64,000 nt of DNA, taken from assembly GCA_900540895.1 (NCBI GenBank), contig UQHV01000005.1:1-64000 (forward strand), read 5' to 3'. Source of the DNA: an uncultured Collinsella sp. (GTDB lineage Bacteria > Actinomycetota > Coriobacteriia > Coriobacteriales > Coriobacteriaceae). Under the pieces are notes generated by a model. That model made no database searches and had not been told where the DNA came from. It saw nothing but the letters and a program-made list of their open reading frames with translations. Position numbers and translations under genes: made by a program. Positions 17,219 through 26,409 of this stretch are shown here, one piece after another; the stretch's first letter is position 1; every line of letters starts with the position of its first letter.

Positions 17219-18241
17219 ATGACGGCAAGCGACACGACCGAGACAATTAAAAAGGGAAATTCGGAGCCCAGTTTCGATAAAACGGCTCAGCGCATCCTCA
17301 ATCTTTTCTTTGTGCTCAATAGCTCCCCCGAACCGCTGACGACCGAGCAGATCGTCTTGGATTCTGACCTGGGATATGGCTCGGGCAATATCGACTCGGA
17401 TAAGCGCAAGTTTCGACGCGATCGTGACAAGCTGCTCGAACGCGGCATCTTAATCAAGGAGGTTCGCCCCACCGGCGCGCAGGAGACCGAGGAAAGCTCG
17501 TGGACAATCGACCGCGAGCACACGTTTGCGGCAGGCGGCCTCATTACCGCAGACGACGCCGATATCCTGCTCAACGCCATCGACCAGACACTAGCGGCCG
17601 GCTCATCCACTTTTGCCGCACCGCTTGCCGATATTCGCTCCAAGATTGCCTATCTCACCGGCAGGACGACGGTAGACGAGGCGCCGATCAGCCGCTCTCC
17701 CACCGTCGATGCGGTTTGGAGCGCCTTTGCCGAGCGATGCGCGCTGCGATTTTTATATCAGAACGGACGCGGCGAGCAGAGAGAACGTACCGTCTGCGTC
17801 TACGGCATGTTCGAGCGCGAGGGCGTGGCTTACTTCTGCGGCCTCGACAACGTCACCGACGACATCAGGACATTCCGCTGCGACCGTATCGTTCGCGCTT
17901 GGCGTCCTTCGAAGGCCTACGTCATCCCCGCGGACTTCAACCTCAGCGACTACCTGTTCTTTGAATTCGATTTTGCCGACCGACCGCCCGTTGCAGCCAC
18001 GTTCTCATTCGCCCCTCAGACGCAGATCGATATGATCAACGGTCTCACGCGTGGGCGAGGTGAGCTCGTACACACCGATGTGGGATGGACCTGGACCGTT
18101 GACGTGCGCGATCTTGAAGCCGGCGCCTCATTTTGCATGGCCCACGCCATGGACGGCATGAGGCCCGTGGCCCCCAAATCGCTCAAACAGGCGTGGAACC
18201 ACCTCATTGAAAGGACGGTGCACGAGTATGCCCGTGCGTAA
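17219..18241 (+). CDS. WYL-domain transcriptional regulator 1
   Basis: 340 residues with an N-terminal helix-turn-helix region (about 20-90, ILNLFFVLNSSPEPLTTEQI) and a WYL-type ligand-sensing domain (about 160-250; RFLYQNGRGEQRERTVCVYG, YFCGLDNVTDDIRTFRCDRI). Such proteins often act as paired regulators like PafB/PafC, which respond to single-stranded DNA in actinobacteria. The second WYL gene overlaps its end by 14 bases, and a DNA-repair type helicase lies convergently beyond, in keeping with a DNA-damage role; that is inference. Confidence 0.85.
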   Translation: MTASDTTETIKKGNSEPSFDKTAQRILNLFFVLNSSPEPLTTEQIVLDSDLGYGSGNIDSDKRKFRRDRDKLLERGILIKEVRPTGAQETEESSWTIDREHTFAAGGLITADDADILLNAIDQTLAAGSSTFAAPLADIRSKIAYLTGRTTVDEAPISRSPTVDAVWSAFAERCALRFLYQNGRGEQRERTVCVYGMFEREGVAYFCGLDNVTDDIRTFRCDRIVRAWRPSKAYVIPADFNLSDYLFFEFDFADRPPVAATFSFAPQTQIDMINGLTRGRGELVHTDVGWTWTVDVRDLEAGASFCMAHAMDGMRPVAPKSLKQAWNHLIERTVHEYARA

Positions 18242-19145
18242 ACTCACCAGCGAGCAGAGACTCTCGCGCGCCATCGACATCATGGAGGCCCTCTACGCCG
18301 CCGGCGAGAGCGGCATGACACGGACCGAGATTTGCAGTCGCTTTGACATCACGGGGGTATCGCTCGACGAGATTCTCGAGATCGTCTCGACGCTCGCGGA
18401 CCGAGAATCGGGCGCGCGCATCATCTGCGAATGCCGCGGCGAGCGTGTGGTCCTCACCGGTGACGCCGGGCGTGTGCTACCGCTGCGCTTGAGTGCCGCC
18501 GAGGGCGCTGTGCTCAACCATGAACTTGAATCGTTGGGGATCGAGCCGCATACGGCAGCTCGGATTCGACACGCCCTTCTACCCGAAGAGCTCGGCTATA
18601 ACCAGCGCGTCTTTGACACCGTCAACCACGGGTCGCACTGGCAGCAGCTGAGCTGCGCCATTCAGGACGGTGTTCGCTGCCGCATCTCGTATCGCTCGAT
18701 GGACGATGCACGGCCACGTGAGCGTCTGGTCGACCCCTTGCGCATTACGGCAAACGGCGACCAAACATACCTGATTGCCTGGGACATCGCGGTCGATGAG
18801 CAGCGCACCTATCGCATGGATAAAATCGAGGGACTCGCCTTGACGGAAGACTCCGTCGTGCCTCATGCACCGGACGTCACATCCCTCCACGATTCCCTTG
18901 CTCGGACGCAGCGTAGCGCAAAGCTCTTGATGCCATTCGATATGGCGGAGCATCTGGACTGGGCCGGCATCACCCTAATCGAGCGCAGCGGGGCAGACAT
19001 GGCAACGGTAACCGTGCATTATGGCTCCGAGCGTTGGCTACTGAGCCAGGTAATCGCAGCGGGCGGAGCCATCCGCATCTTGGATGACCCCGCCCTGTCA
19101 AAGCGTCTGTGCGATATGGCAAAAAACCTCGTCTGTCCGCTTTAG
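18228..19145 (+). CDS. WYL-domain transcriptional regulator 2
   Basis: 305 residues from ATG 18228 (MPVRKLTSEQRLSR). HTH at the N-terminus (about 8-60; GMTRTEICSRFDITGVSLDE) and a WYL domain (about 150-220; CRISYRSMDDARPRERLVDP, LIAWDIAVDEQRTYRMDKIE). A longer TTG-start form is possible but the ATG has AAGGA upstream. It is co-translated with regulator 1. Its stop overlaps that of the convergent dinG-type gene by four bases, so there is no space for a terminator between them. Confidence 0.85.
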   Translation: MPVRKLTSEQRLSRAIDIMEALYAAGESGMTRTEICSRFDITGVSLDEILEIVSTLADRESGARIICECRGERVVLTGDAGRVLPLRLSAAEGAVLNHELESLGIEPHTAARIRHALLPEELGYNQRVFDTVNHGSHWQQLSCAIQDGVRCRISYRSMDDARPRERLVDPLRITANGDQTYLIAWDIAVDEQRTYRMDKIEGLALTEDSVVPHAPDVTSLHDSLARTQRSAKLLMPFDMAEHLDWAGITLIERSGADMATVTVHYGSERWLLSQVIAAGGAIRILDDPALSKRLCDMAKNLVCPL

Positions 19146-22036
19146 CGCCGCCGCTCGTGGCGTGCACGCCACAGTTGCAGATAGTGCCCAATCTGTGCCG
19201 ATTCGATGCGCTGGTAGGAGCTCGTGGGCAGCGACGTTAAGAACTTCTTTCCGTAGCCCTTCGTCACCAGGCGCGGGTCGGCCAGAATCAGCACGCCGCA
19301 ATCGGTCGACGAGCGGATAAGGCGGCCGGCCGCCTGCTTGACCTCGAGCACCGCCTCGGGCAGCGAATAGCGCGCCCAAGCGCGGTCTTCACGCAGGTTG
19401 CGCTCGCACGAGAGCGGGTCCGTGGGGCTCGAGAACGGCAGCTTGGGAATGATGACGCAGCGCAGCGTCTCGCCGCTGGCGTCGAATCCCTCCCAGAAGG
19501 CCTTAAGCGCAAAAAGCGATGAAGTCGGCTCGCTGATAAACCGGTCGCGCAGGCGACGAGGAGATGAGTTGCGCTGCTGGCAGTTGAGTTCCAGACCCGC
19601 ACGGGCCATCTTGGGCTCAACGCGGGCGTACAGGTCTTCCATGTCGCGCCGATTGGTGAACAGTGTGAGCACCGATCCGCCCATGGCAAGATGGGCGTCG
19701 ACCAGCACGCGCTCGAGCGCCGTAAGATAGCTCTCACGATCGCGCGGATCGGGGATATCACCCGCAACGACTACAGCCATGTTCGAATCGAAGTCGTAGC
19801 TCGAGTCCAAGTGCAACGATGAGGATGTTGAAGCACCGATGCGATCGAGGCCGACCGCGTGGTTAAAGTGTTCAAAGCTTTTGGACACCGTCATGGTCGC
19901 CGAGGCAAAGATAGCCGTGTGAACCTCGGGCAGCCACTCGGTTGCCAAGGCCTCGCCAATGTCGATGCGCTCTGCGGTCATTGACTCTCCGCCGGCACGC
20001 AACCTGCGATTGACCTGCAGCGAATACACGTAGTGTTCATCGGTGCCGTCAATGATGAGTTTGAGGTTCTCGGCCAGCTCGTGCAAGCGGCGCGAGATAT
20101 CACCCAGGTCGACAACAACCTCGGGCTTGTCGGCGGCGACGGCTTGCACCAGCGCGTCGACGCTCTTGTCAGCCTGTTCCAACGCGTCGATGGCAGCGTA
20201 GGCCGACTGTAAGAAATCATGCCAGTCGTCAGATTCGCGCAGTTCGGGGCCAATCCATAGATTGGCATTGTCATAACCCCCACGGGCACGGCGGCCGAGC
20301 TCGCGAACGCCATCGAACACGTCGGCGATTGCCATGCTCGCGCGCGCAACCGTCGACGTCGCCTTGGCAGTAAGGCCCAGATAGAGCGTAGAGCCCTCGG
20401 AGGTTGCCAAATCACGGGAAACCTGGCTTAGCGCGCCGGTGCTCGAGCCACCCAGGCGCTCAAACAGAACGCGTGACTCGTCCGCCGACACCACGCGCGC
20501 CCACTGGCGGCGCGCCTCGCGCTCGATGGAATGGGCCTCGTCGATTACCCAATGACGAATCGGAGGCAAAATCCTGCCCTCGGCCGCAACGTTGCGGAAC
20601 AGCAGGGAATGGTTGGTGACCACCACATCGGCATGCGCCGCACGACGGCGAGCGCCGTGGACCAAACATTTATCAGGGAAAAACGGGCAGAGGCGACGAG
20701 CACACTCGCGCGAGGCCGTCGTAAAGTCGGGGCGGTTGACGCTGCGCCACCGAATGCCAAGTGAGTCGAGGTCGCCATCGGCTGATTGGCAGACGTACGC
20801 CATAATGACCGCGACCGCCGTGAGCGTGTCCGCCGGATCGCGCTTGGTGGTAATCTCGGCCTGGCCGCGGCTCATGCGCTCAAGCTTGCGCAGGCACGGA
20901 TAGTGGTCATACCCCTTGAGAGCGCAAAATGACAGACCACCGTCCAGTTGCTCGGCAAGTTTTGGCAGCTCATGGTACATGAGCTGGTCGGCGAGATTGT
21001 TCGATTTGGTCGCAATACCAACCGTGATGTTGTTACGGCGTGCTGCCTCGGCAAAAGGCACCAGATAGGCCATCGATTTGCCGACGCCCGTGCCCGCCTC
21101 AATTACACGATGAGTGCCCGTGACCAGCGCATCGCGGACCTCGAGCGCCATCGCAATCTGCTCATCACGCGGCTCGTAGGTGGGGTACATGCGATTGACC
21201 AGGCCACCTGGCGCATAGTCTGCCTCAATCTCCTCACGACTCGGCATCTTGAGGACCGGCAGTTCGTCGGCGTCCACCCGATCGTCGGCGCGATCGGCCT
21301 TGAGAACGTCAGCACGAGCGGCGCTGAGAGAGAAGATAGAACCAGGGTTCTGCCCTGCCAAGAATGAGAAGATAGGACGATAGGACCAAGGCACATCCGG
21401 ATGCATGTCGGCTAGGCGCGCCATGAGGCCCTGGGGCAAGTCGGTGAGCGCCACGAGCAACACGCGCCATACGCCACACAGGGCGTCGACGTCGGCATTG
21501 GCACGGTGTGATACCGAGTCACAGCCAAACAGATCGGCCATAAAAGACAGCTTGTGCGAGGCCAGGCGCGGAAGCGCGATTCGCGACAGCGCCAGCGAAT
21601 CGATCCAAATATCGCTCACGTTGACGCCGCCTTTGACCGACTCGATAAACGAGCGGTCGAACGTGGCGTTATGTGCGATCACCGGGCAACCACCGACAAA
21701 ATCGGCGAGAGCGGCGACGGCCTCAACGGCCGACGGGGCATCTGCCACATCGGCATTTGTAATGCTCGTGAGCTCGGTAATCTCGGCGGGAATCAGCTGC
21801 TTGGGATGCACGAAGGTATCGAAACGGTCGACGATCTCGCGGCCCGAAAGACGGGCCGCCGAGATCTCGATCAGTTCATTGTCCTGCACCGAAAGACCTG
21901 TGGTCTCGGTATCGAGGACAATCACATCTTCCTCGATAAGACCAAAGGACTGCGTTTTGGCGCGTTCGGCAAGCGTGGCATAGGAGTCGATGACAAACTG
22001 CGGCGTTCCTGACGAAACCGCGTCCTCGATTAGCAT
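19142..22036 (-). CDS. dinG: DnaQ-DinG fusion: exonuclease/ATP-dependent helicase
   Basis: 964 residues. The N-terminal DnaQ-like 3'-5' exonuclease domain (about 38-200) has DTETTGL (42-48), NATFD and a late HRANADVDAL block, so the DEDD residues look present. The C-terminal superfamily 2 helicase has EAGTGVGKS (Walker A), VIDEAH (DEAH) and, between them, cysteines at CALKGYDHYPC and RECARRLC that may hold an iron-sulfur cluster as in DinG/XPD. This is the Gram-positive arrangement. It probably acts on branched DNA or RNA-DNA during repair. The start overlaps the end of ddl by seven bases. Confidence 0.92.
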   Translation of the reverse strand: MLIEDAVSSGTPQFVIDSYATLAERAKTQSFGLIEEDVIVLDTETTGLSVQDNELIEISAARLSGREIVDRFDTFVHPKQLIPAEITELTSITNADVADAPSAVEAVAALADFVGGCPVIAHNATFDRSFIESVKGGVNVSDIWIDSLALSRIALPRLASHKLSFMADLFGCDSVSHRANADVDALCGVWRVLLVALTDLPQGLMARLADMHPDVPWSYRPIFSFLAGQNPGSIFSLSAARADVLKADRADDRVDADELPVLKMPSREEIEADYAPGGLVNRMYPTYEPRDEQIAMALEVRDALVTGTHRVIEAGTGVGKSMAYLVPFAEAARRNNITVGIATKSNNLADQLMYHELPKLAEQLDGGLSFCALKGYDHYPCLRKLERMSRGQAEITTKRDPADTLTAVAVIMAYVCQSADGDLDSLGIRWRSVNRPDFTTASRECARRLCPFFPDKCLVHGARRRAAHADVVVTNHSLLFRNVAAEGRILPPIRHWVIDEAHSIEREARRQWARVVSADESRVLFERLGGSSTGALSQVSRDLATSEGSTLYLGLTAKATSTVARASMAIADVFDGVRELGRRARGGYDNANLWIGPELRESDDWHDFLQSAYAAIDALEQADKSVDALVQAVAADKPEVVVDLGDISRRLHELAENLKLIIDGTDEHYVYSLQVNRRLRAGGESMTAERIDIGEALATEWLPEVHTAIFASATMTVSKSFEHFNHAVGLDRIGASTSSSLHLDSSYDFDSNMAVVVAGDIPDPRDRESYLTALERVLVDAHLAMGGSVLTLFTNRRDMEDLYARVEPKMARAGLELNCQQRNSSPRRLRDRFISEPTSSLFALKAFWEGFDASGETLRCVIIPKLPFSSPTDPLSCERNLREDRAWARYSLPEAVLEVKQAAGRLIRSSTDCGVLILADPRLVTKGYGKKFLTSLPTSSYQRIESAQIGHYLQLWRARHERRR

Positions 22037-22995
22037 GCAATGCCCGCTCGACGAAGGCCCATACGGATCAGGCTGTCACAGACCTGCGGGAACGTCATGT
22101 CGTCGGTGTGGCGGATCTCGTCCGGATACAGCGACGTATCGGTCATGCCGGGAATGGTATTGGTCTCGAGGATAACGGGGCCGTCCTCACTCACGATAAA
22201 GTCGCTGCGCGAGATACCCAGGCAACCGAGGGCCTTGTGAGCAGCACAGGCAAGCTCCTGGGCACGAGCGTAATTCTCGGGTGAAATCTGCGCCGGAATG
22301 CGATGGATGTCCGTAGGGTCGACATACTTCACGTCCAGATCGTAGAACTCACAGTCCTCGGGCTTACGAATCTCGACAATCGGCAGAGCGCGCACGTCAT
22401 CTTCGCCGTATACGCCGACGGTGATCTCGGTACCCTCGATGCACTTCTCGACCAGTACTTTGTCGCCGTACTCAAACGCCTTGGCGATTGCCGCGGGCAG
22501 CTCGGAGGGCTCATGGACCAGGGAAATGCCATAGCTGGAACCGTTGACGGCCGGCTTCACAAAGCAGCGCTCGCCACAAACCTCGACGATATGATCGATA
22601 TCGACTTCATCGCCCACCTCGAGCGCAAGGCCGGGGGCAATGGGAATGCCCGCCTTGGCGTACAGGAGCTTAGAGACCTCCTTGTCGGCACCGCAGGCGC
22701 TGGCAAGCACGCCCGAAGCCGTGTAGGGGATACCCAGGGTCTCCATGGCGCCTTGCATGGCGCCATCCTCGCCGCCGGCACCGTGCATGGCGATAAACGC
22801 CACGTCAAAGCCGCCGGTTGCCATGGTTACCATAAAGTCATCAGCGGCCGTATCGAGCAGCTCCACCGAGGTGTAGCCGGCTTCCTTCAGTGCCACCACA
22901 ACGTTCTTTCCCGAATTAAGCGAGATCTCGCGCTCAGCGGAATGACCGCCCGCCAAGACCGCTACGTGCATGTTCTCTAGGCTTTTACCCGGCAT
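22030..22995 (-). CDS. ddl: D-alanine--D-alanine ligase
   Basis: Joins two D-alanines with ATP for the peptidoglycan stem peptide. 321 residues with the ATP-grasp layout: VLAGGHSAEREISL at the start, MHGAGGEDG, FVKPAVNGSSYG, VEKCIEGTEITVGVYG, and the metal/ATP site ILETNTIPGMTDTS. The active-site region HxGxxGEDG is varied to HGAGGEDGAMQG. GGAGGAG precedes the ATG. Divergent from rlmN; co-translated with the dinG-type gene downstream. Confidence 0.95.
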   Translation of the reverse strand: MPGKSLENMHVAVLAGGHSAEREISLNSGKNVVVALKEAGYTSVELLDTAADDFMVTMATGGFDVAFIAMHGAGGEDGAMQGAMETLGIPYTASGVLASACGADKEVSKLLYAKAGIPIAPGLALEVGDEVDIDHIVEVCGERCFVKPAVNGSSYGISLVHEPSELPAAIAKAFEYGDKVLVEKCIEGTEITVGVYGEDDVRALPIVEIRKPEDCEFYDLDVKYVDPTDIHRIPAQISPENYARAQELACAAHKALGCLGISRSDFIVSEDGPVILETNTIPGMTDTSLYPDEIRHTDDMTFPQVCDSLIRMGLRRAGIAC

Positions 22996-23080
22996 GGGCA
23001 GACTCCTCCTCTATAATTTCTGCAGCTGATACCATATTGTAGCGATACCCTCTACGTTTCCCCAAAATCGAAAGGCTTCC

Positions 23081-24133
23081 ATGAATCCCAGGACTAAATC
23101 TCAGGACATTCGCGACTTGAGCCAAAACGATATTCGCGAGCTCGTGGCCGAGCTTGGCCAGCCCGCCTTCCGCGCGAAGCAGCTCATCGAATGGGTCTTT
23201 GAGAAGAACGTTTGTTCGTTCGACGACATGACCAACCTTCCCAAGGCTTTCCGCGAGCAGCTTAAAGAGGCTTTTGCCTTTGATACGCCGACTGAACTCA
23301 CCAAGCAGGTTTCCAAAGATGGCTCGCGCAAGTATCTGCTCGAGTACCACGACGGCATTTCCGTCGAAACTGTCGGTATGCCCCGTCGCAACAAGCTTTC
23401 CGTCTGCGTTTCCACCCAGGCAGGCTGCGGCATGGGCTGTGCCTTTTGCGCTACCGGCCTCAACGGCCTCAAGCGCTCTCTGACCGCTCAAGAGATCGTC
23501 GACCAGGTACTTCATGTATCCAACGACTTTGGCGAGCGCGTCACGAGCGTTGTCTTCATGGGCCAGGGCGAGCCGTTTGCCAACTACGACGAGGTTCTCA
23601 AGGCGTTGCGAATCCTCAACGACCCTGATGGCATCGGTATCGGTGCTCGTCACCTCACCGTCTCTACCAGCGGCGTTATTCCCGGTATTCGCAAATTTGC
23701 GGACATCCCCGAGCAGTTCACGCTTGCCGTTTCCCTGCATTCCGCCATCCAGTCGACACGCAATAAGCTAATGCCCGGTGTTAAGAAGTACACGCTACTT
23801 CGCCTTCACGAGGCGCTTCAACTCTACACCGAGAAGACTGGCCGCCGCCCGACCTATGAGTATGCCATGATCGAAGGCGTCAACGATACGAATCCCGAGA
23901 TGCAGGCGCTCTGCGACTTCTGCGAGGGAACGTTGTGCCACGTTAACCTGATTCAGCTTAACGACATCGAGGGCAGCCCGCTCAAGCCGTCGCCGATTCA
24001 TAAGGTTGAGGATCTTCAGCGTCGTCTTGAGTCCCGTGGCATCGAGACCACGATTCGTAACTCCCGTGGTAACGATATTGACGCCGCTTGCGGACAGCTG
24101 AAGCAGCACTTCAAAGTTCAGAAGAACGCATAG
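23081..24133 (+). CDS. rlmN: 23S rRNA/tRNA adenine-C2 methyltransferase
   Basis: Radical SAM enzyme that methylates A2503 of 23S rRNA and A37 of some tRNAs. 350 residues. The CX3CX2C cluster motif reads CGMGCAFC, preceded by KLSVCVSTQAG. FMGQGEPFANYDEV, STSGVIPGI and LAVSLHS are family blocks, and the C-terminal catalytic Cys lies in NDIDAACGQL. AAAGG precedes the ATG. Confidence 0.96.
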   Translation: MNPRTKSQDIRDLSQNDIRELVAELGQPAFRAKQLIEWVFEKNVCSFDDMTNLPKAFREQLKEAFAFDTPTELTKQVSKDGSRKYLLEYHDGISVETVGMPRRNKLSVCVSTQAGCGMGCAFCATGLNGLKRSLTAQEIVDQVLHVSNDFGERVTSVVFMGQGEPFANYDEVLKALRILNDPDGIGIGARHLTVSTSGVIPGIRKFADIPEQFTLAVSLHSAIQSTRNKLMPGVKKYTLLRLHEALQLYTEKTGRRPTYEYAMIEGVNDTNPEMQALCDFCEGTLCHVNLIQLNDIEGSPLKPSPIHKVEDLQRRLESRGIETTIRNSRGNDIDAACGQLKQHFKVQKNA

Positions 24134-24151
24134 GGGAGTCGCACCCCAAAA

Positions 24152-24167
24152 CGTTTCATGTGAAACA
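24152..24167. promoter_or_regulatory. Degenerate parS-like site
   Basis: CGTTTCATGTGAAACA matches the parS consensus TGTTTCACGTGAAACA at 14 of 16 positions, two kb from the three perfect sites. Whether ParB binds it is unknown. Confidence 0.45.
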
Positions 24168-24170
24168 TCG

Positions 24171-24212
24171 AACGGCCCCGGTTACAGGAGATGCAACCGG
24201 GGCCGTTTTATT
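24171..24212 (+). terminator. rlmN terminator
   Basis: AACGGCCCCGGTT/AACCGGGGCCGTT hairpin followed by a T-rich run, 38 bases after the rlmN stop. Confidence 0.9.
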
Positions 24213-24262
24213 TATTGACCTTAATTTTGAATCAGCTGCTACCTGTCCCATTTTTTACGGCC

Positions 24263-24304
24263 AAAATAAGGGGTCCTTGCCTCGTGAATCAGACAAGGAC
24301 CCCT
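24263..24304 (-). terminator. Terminator of the parAB operon
   Basis: On the minus strand an AGGGGTCCTTG/CAAGGACCCCT hairpin is followed by TATTTT, 29 bases after the stop of the small membrane protein gene. Confidence 0.82.
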
Positions 24305-24332
24305 CAAAATATGCTAAGTAATTATTAGGTAC

Positions 24333-24587
24333 CTAATAGCCTACATTTTCCCATTGGTTACTAACCCAACCTTGATTAATCTTGGGATTCTTCGTTACCT
24401 GAGCCGTACGCATGGCAACATCTTCTGTCATAACATCCATTTTCTTCTTGGATGTATCGACAATATCTTGCGCACTACGAAGCAAACGACCTCGAAGTTC
24501 ATCGTCTGTCGCGATCTTATAGCCAGCAAAGGCACCAGCCGCGACAGTCGTCGCCAATGCAATCGCAGTTAAAATCCTATTCCTCAT
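24333..24587 (-). CDS. Small membrane-anchored protein coupled to parB
   Basis: 84 residues. A basic start (MRNRIL) and hydrophobic segment (about 4-22) are followed by a helical charged region (ATDDELRGRLLRSAQDIVDT SKKKMD) and a tail ending NQWENVGY. The layout resembles YtxH-type or uncleaved-anchor proteins, but I do not assign a family. ATG 24587 lies inside the parB 3' end with AAGGAGG upstream, so translation is coupled to parB. A role in segregation is only suggested by position. Confidence 0.75.
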   Translation of the reverse strand: MRNRILTAIALATTVAAGAFAGYKIATDDELRGRLLRSAQDIVDTSKKKMDVMTEDVAMRTAQVTKNPKINQGWVSNQWENVGY

Positions 24588-25482
24588 CTTGGCCTCCTTG
24601 ATCAAACTGAATCATTTCGCCAAGAATACGAGAGAGCTCTTCCTCGTCTTTAAACTCAATCTCAATCTTATTCTTTCCACGCGAGCTCTTAACACGCACG
24701 TTGGTATTAAAAACCTGACGAAGCACGCGGGCAGCCTTTTTAAAAGACTGAGGCGTTGCAGGCCTCGGCGTCTTAGGTGTCTCTCCGGCAGAAAACAACG
24801 GAGCAAGATTTTCTGTCGCTCTTACGGAAAGGCCCTCTGCAACAACCTTCTCTGCAAGTCGAATTCGAGCGTCCTCATAGGGAACTGCAAGAATCGCACG
24901 TGCATGACCAGCAGTAAGTTTGCCCTCAAAAATCATCTGCTGAACAACTTCAGGGAGATCGAGAAGGCGCAGCGAGTTTGTAATTGCAGAGCGTGACTTG
25001 CTGACTGCCTTCGACAATGCCTCCTGGGTCATACCGCTGGCATCGATAAGCTGGCGATAGCCCTTAGCCTCTTCGACGGGATTCAGATCAGAACGCTGAA
25101 GGTTTTCGATCAGAGCAAGAGCCAGCATCTCTTCATCATTAACATCTTTAATGATGACGGGCAGCTCCTCAAGACCAGCAAGCTTTGACGCTTGGTAACG
25201 ACGCTCACCAGCGATGATCTCATAGCCGTTTCCATGCTTGCGAACCAAAAGCGGCTGCAAGACGCCATGTTCTTGGATTGATTCGCTCAACTCACGAAGT
25301 TCAGTTTCGTTAAAGTGAATTCGCGGCTGATTAGGGTTGGGAACGATATCCTCAATAGGTAGTTTTGTTTCAGATGCGGCATTCGAAGCCGATGCAGCCG
25401 AACCACCGGTCTCATACTCGGCCTCTGAGACCAAAGCATTGAGTCCACGTCCCAATCCGCCACGTTTCTTTACACTAGGCAC
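24577..25482 (-). CDS. parB: Chromosome partitioning protein ParB
   Basis: 301 residues. The ParB/Srx CTPase domain has the ER-rich motif VRKHGNGYEIIAGERRYQAS, preceded by VPNPNQPR, then an HTH central domain (GMTQEALSKAVSKSRSAITN) that reads parS, and a C-terminal dimerisation domain. It loads as a clamp at parS and works with ParA and SMC. GTG start overlapping the parA stop. Three perfect parS sites lie just upstream of parA. Confidence 0.97.
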   Translation of the reverse strand: MPSVKKRGGLGRGLNALVSEAEYETGGSAASASNAASETKLPIEDIVPNPNQPRIHFNETELRELSESIQEHGVLQPLLVRKHGNGYEIIAGERRYQASKLAGLEELPVIIKDVNDEEMLALALIENLQRSDLNPVEEAKGYRQLIDASGMTQEALSKAVSKSRSAITNSLRLLDLPEVVQQMIFEGKLTAGHARAILAVPYEDARIRLAEKVVAEGLSVRATENLAPLFSAGETPKTPRPATPQSFKKAARVLRQVFNTNVRVKSSRGKNKIEIEFKDEEELSRILGEMIQFDQGGQDEE

Positions 25483-26275
25483 GCTTGATCACCTCTTTTG
25501 CAAGGTTCATATATGCTTTTGCACCCTTATTTTGAGGTGCATAGGTAATTACCGGTTCCCCAAAAGACGGAGCTTCGGAGATTTTAACCGTACGGGGGAT
25601 CAACGTCTTAAATGCCTTATCACCAAAGTACGATTGAACCTCCTCAACAACCTGATTCGATAGAGAAGTACGCGAGTCATACATGGTCATAAGCACACCG
25701 TAGGTGTCTAAGCCCTTGTTCAGACGAGATTTGACCATCTTCATTGACTCAAGCAGCTTCGTAACGCCCTCGAGTGCGTAATACTCGCACTGGATCGGAA
25801 TCAAAACGCTGTCTGCTGCGGTCAAAGCGTTGATAGTAAGCAGGCCGAGCGAAGGAGGGCAGTCAATGAAAATAAAATCGAACTCGTCCTGAATCGGCTC
25901 AAGCAAATCTTTGAGACGGGTTTCACGAGCAATTGCGCTTACGAGTTCAATTTCCGCGCCTGCAAGCTGAATTGTAGCCGGAATTACGAATACCTTTTTG
26001 CAATTTGTATCAAGAACAAGCGATTCTGCCGGCACATCATTCAGCAATGCATCATAGATGCAGTGATCAAGGTCTTCTTTTTCAATTCCGAATCCACTGG
26101 TGCTGTTTCCCTGCGGATCAAAATCAACAATCAGTGTCTTACGACCCTGCTCACCCAGTGCTGCTGCAAGGTTTACAGCCGTCGTTGACTTACCGACGCC
26201 GCCTTTTTGATTGATGATTGCAATGATACGCGTGTCTTTTGCGCTCTTAGAACGCTTAACGTCGCGAAATCCCAC
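25475..26275 (-). CDS. parA: Chromosome partitioning ATPase ParA (Soj)
   Basis: 266 residues. Deviant Walker A KGGVGKST (about 24-31), Walker A' DFDPQGNST, Walker B FIFIDCPPSLG. It binds DNA as an ATP dimer and is stimulated by ParB, and in relatives also modulates DnaA. The GTG start at 26275 has GGAGGG upstream. First gene of parA-parB-small membrane protein; three parS sites lie 40-133 bases upstream. Confidence 0.97.
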   Translation of the reverse strand: MGFRDVKRSKSAKDTRIIAIINQKGGVGKSTTAVNLAAALGEQGRKTLIVDFDPQGNSTSGFGIEKEDLDHCIYDALLNDVPAESLVLDTNCKKVFVIPATIQLAGAEIELVSAIARETRLKDLLEPIQDEFDFIFIDCPPSLGLLTINALTAADSVLIPIQCEYYALEGVTKLLESMKMVKSRLNKGLDTYGVLMTMYDSRTSLSNQVVEEVQSYFGDKAFKTLIPRTVKISEAPSFGEPVITYAPQNKGAKAYMNLAKEVIKRA

Positions 26276-26314
26276 GGTCCCTCCTGGTGTGTATTAAAGC
26301 TGTCAAACGGAGGA

Positions 26315-26330
26315 TGTTTCACGTGAAACA
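26315..26330. promoter_or_regulatory. parS: parS site 1
   Basis: Perfect 16-bp palindrome TGTTTCACGTGAAACA, the ParB-binding centromere consensus. Confidence 0.95.
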
Positions 26331-26353
26331 TTCCGAATCGATAGCAACTGCTA

Positions 26354-26369
26354 TGTTTCACGTGAAACA
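26354..26369. promoter_or_regulatory. parS: parS site 2
   Basis: Perfect copy of the parS palindrome, 39 bp from site 1 start to start. Confidence 0.95.
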
Positions 26370-26392
26370 CTGCAAGCTGTTAGTAACCATTA

Positions 26393-26408
26393 TGTTTCAC
26401 GTGAAACA
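26393..26408. promoter_or_regulatory. parS: parS site 3
   Basis: Perfect copy of the parS palindrome, again 39 bp from its neighbour; it ends one base before the rsmG stop codon. Confidence 0.95.
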
Positions 26409-26409
26409 T

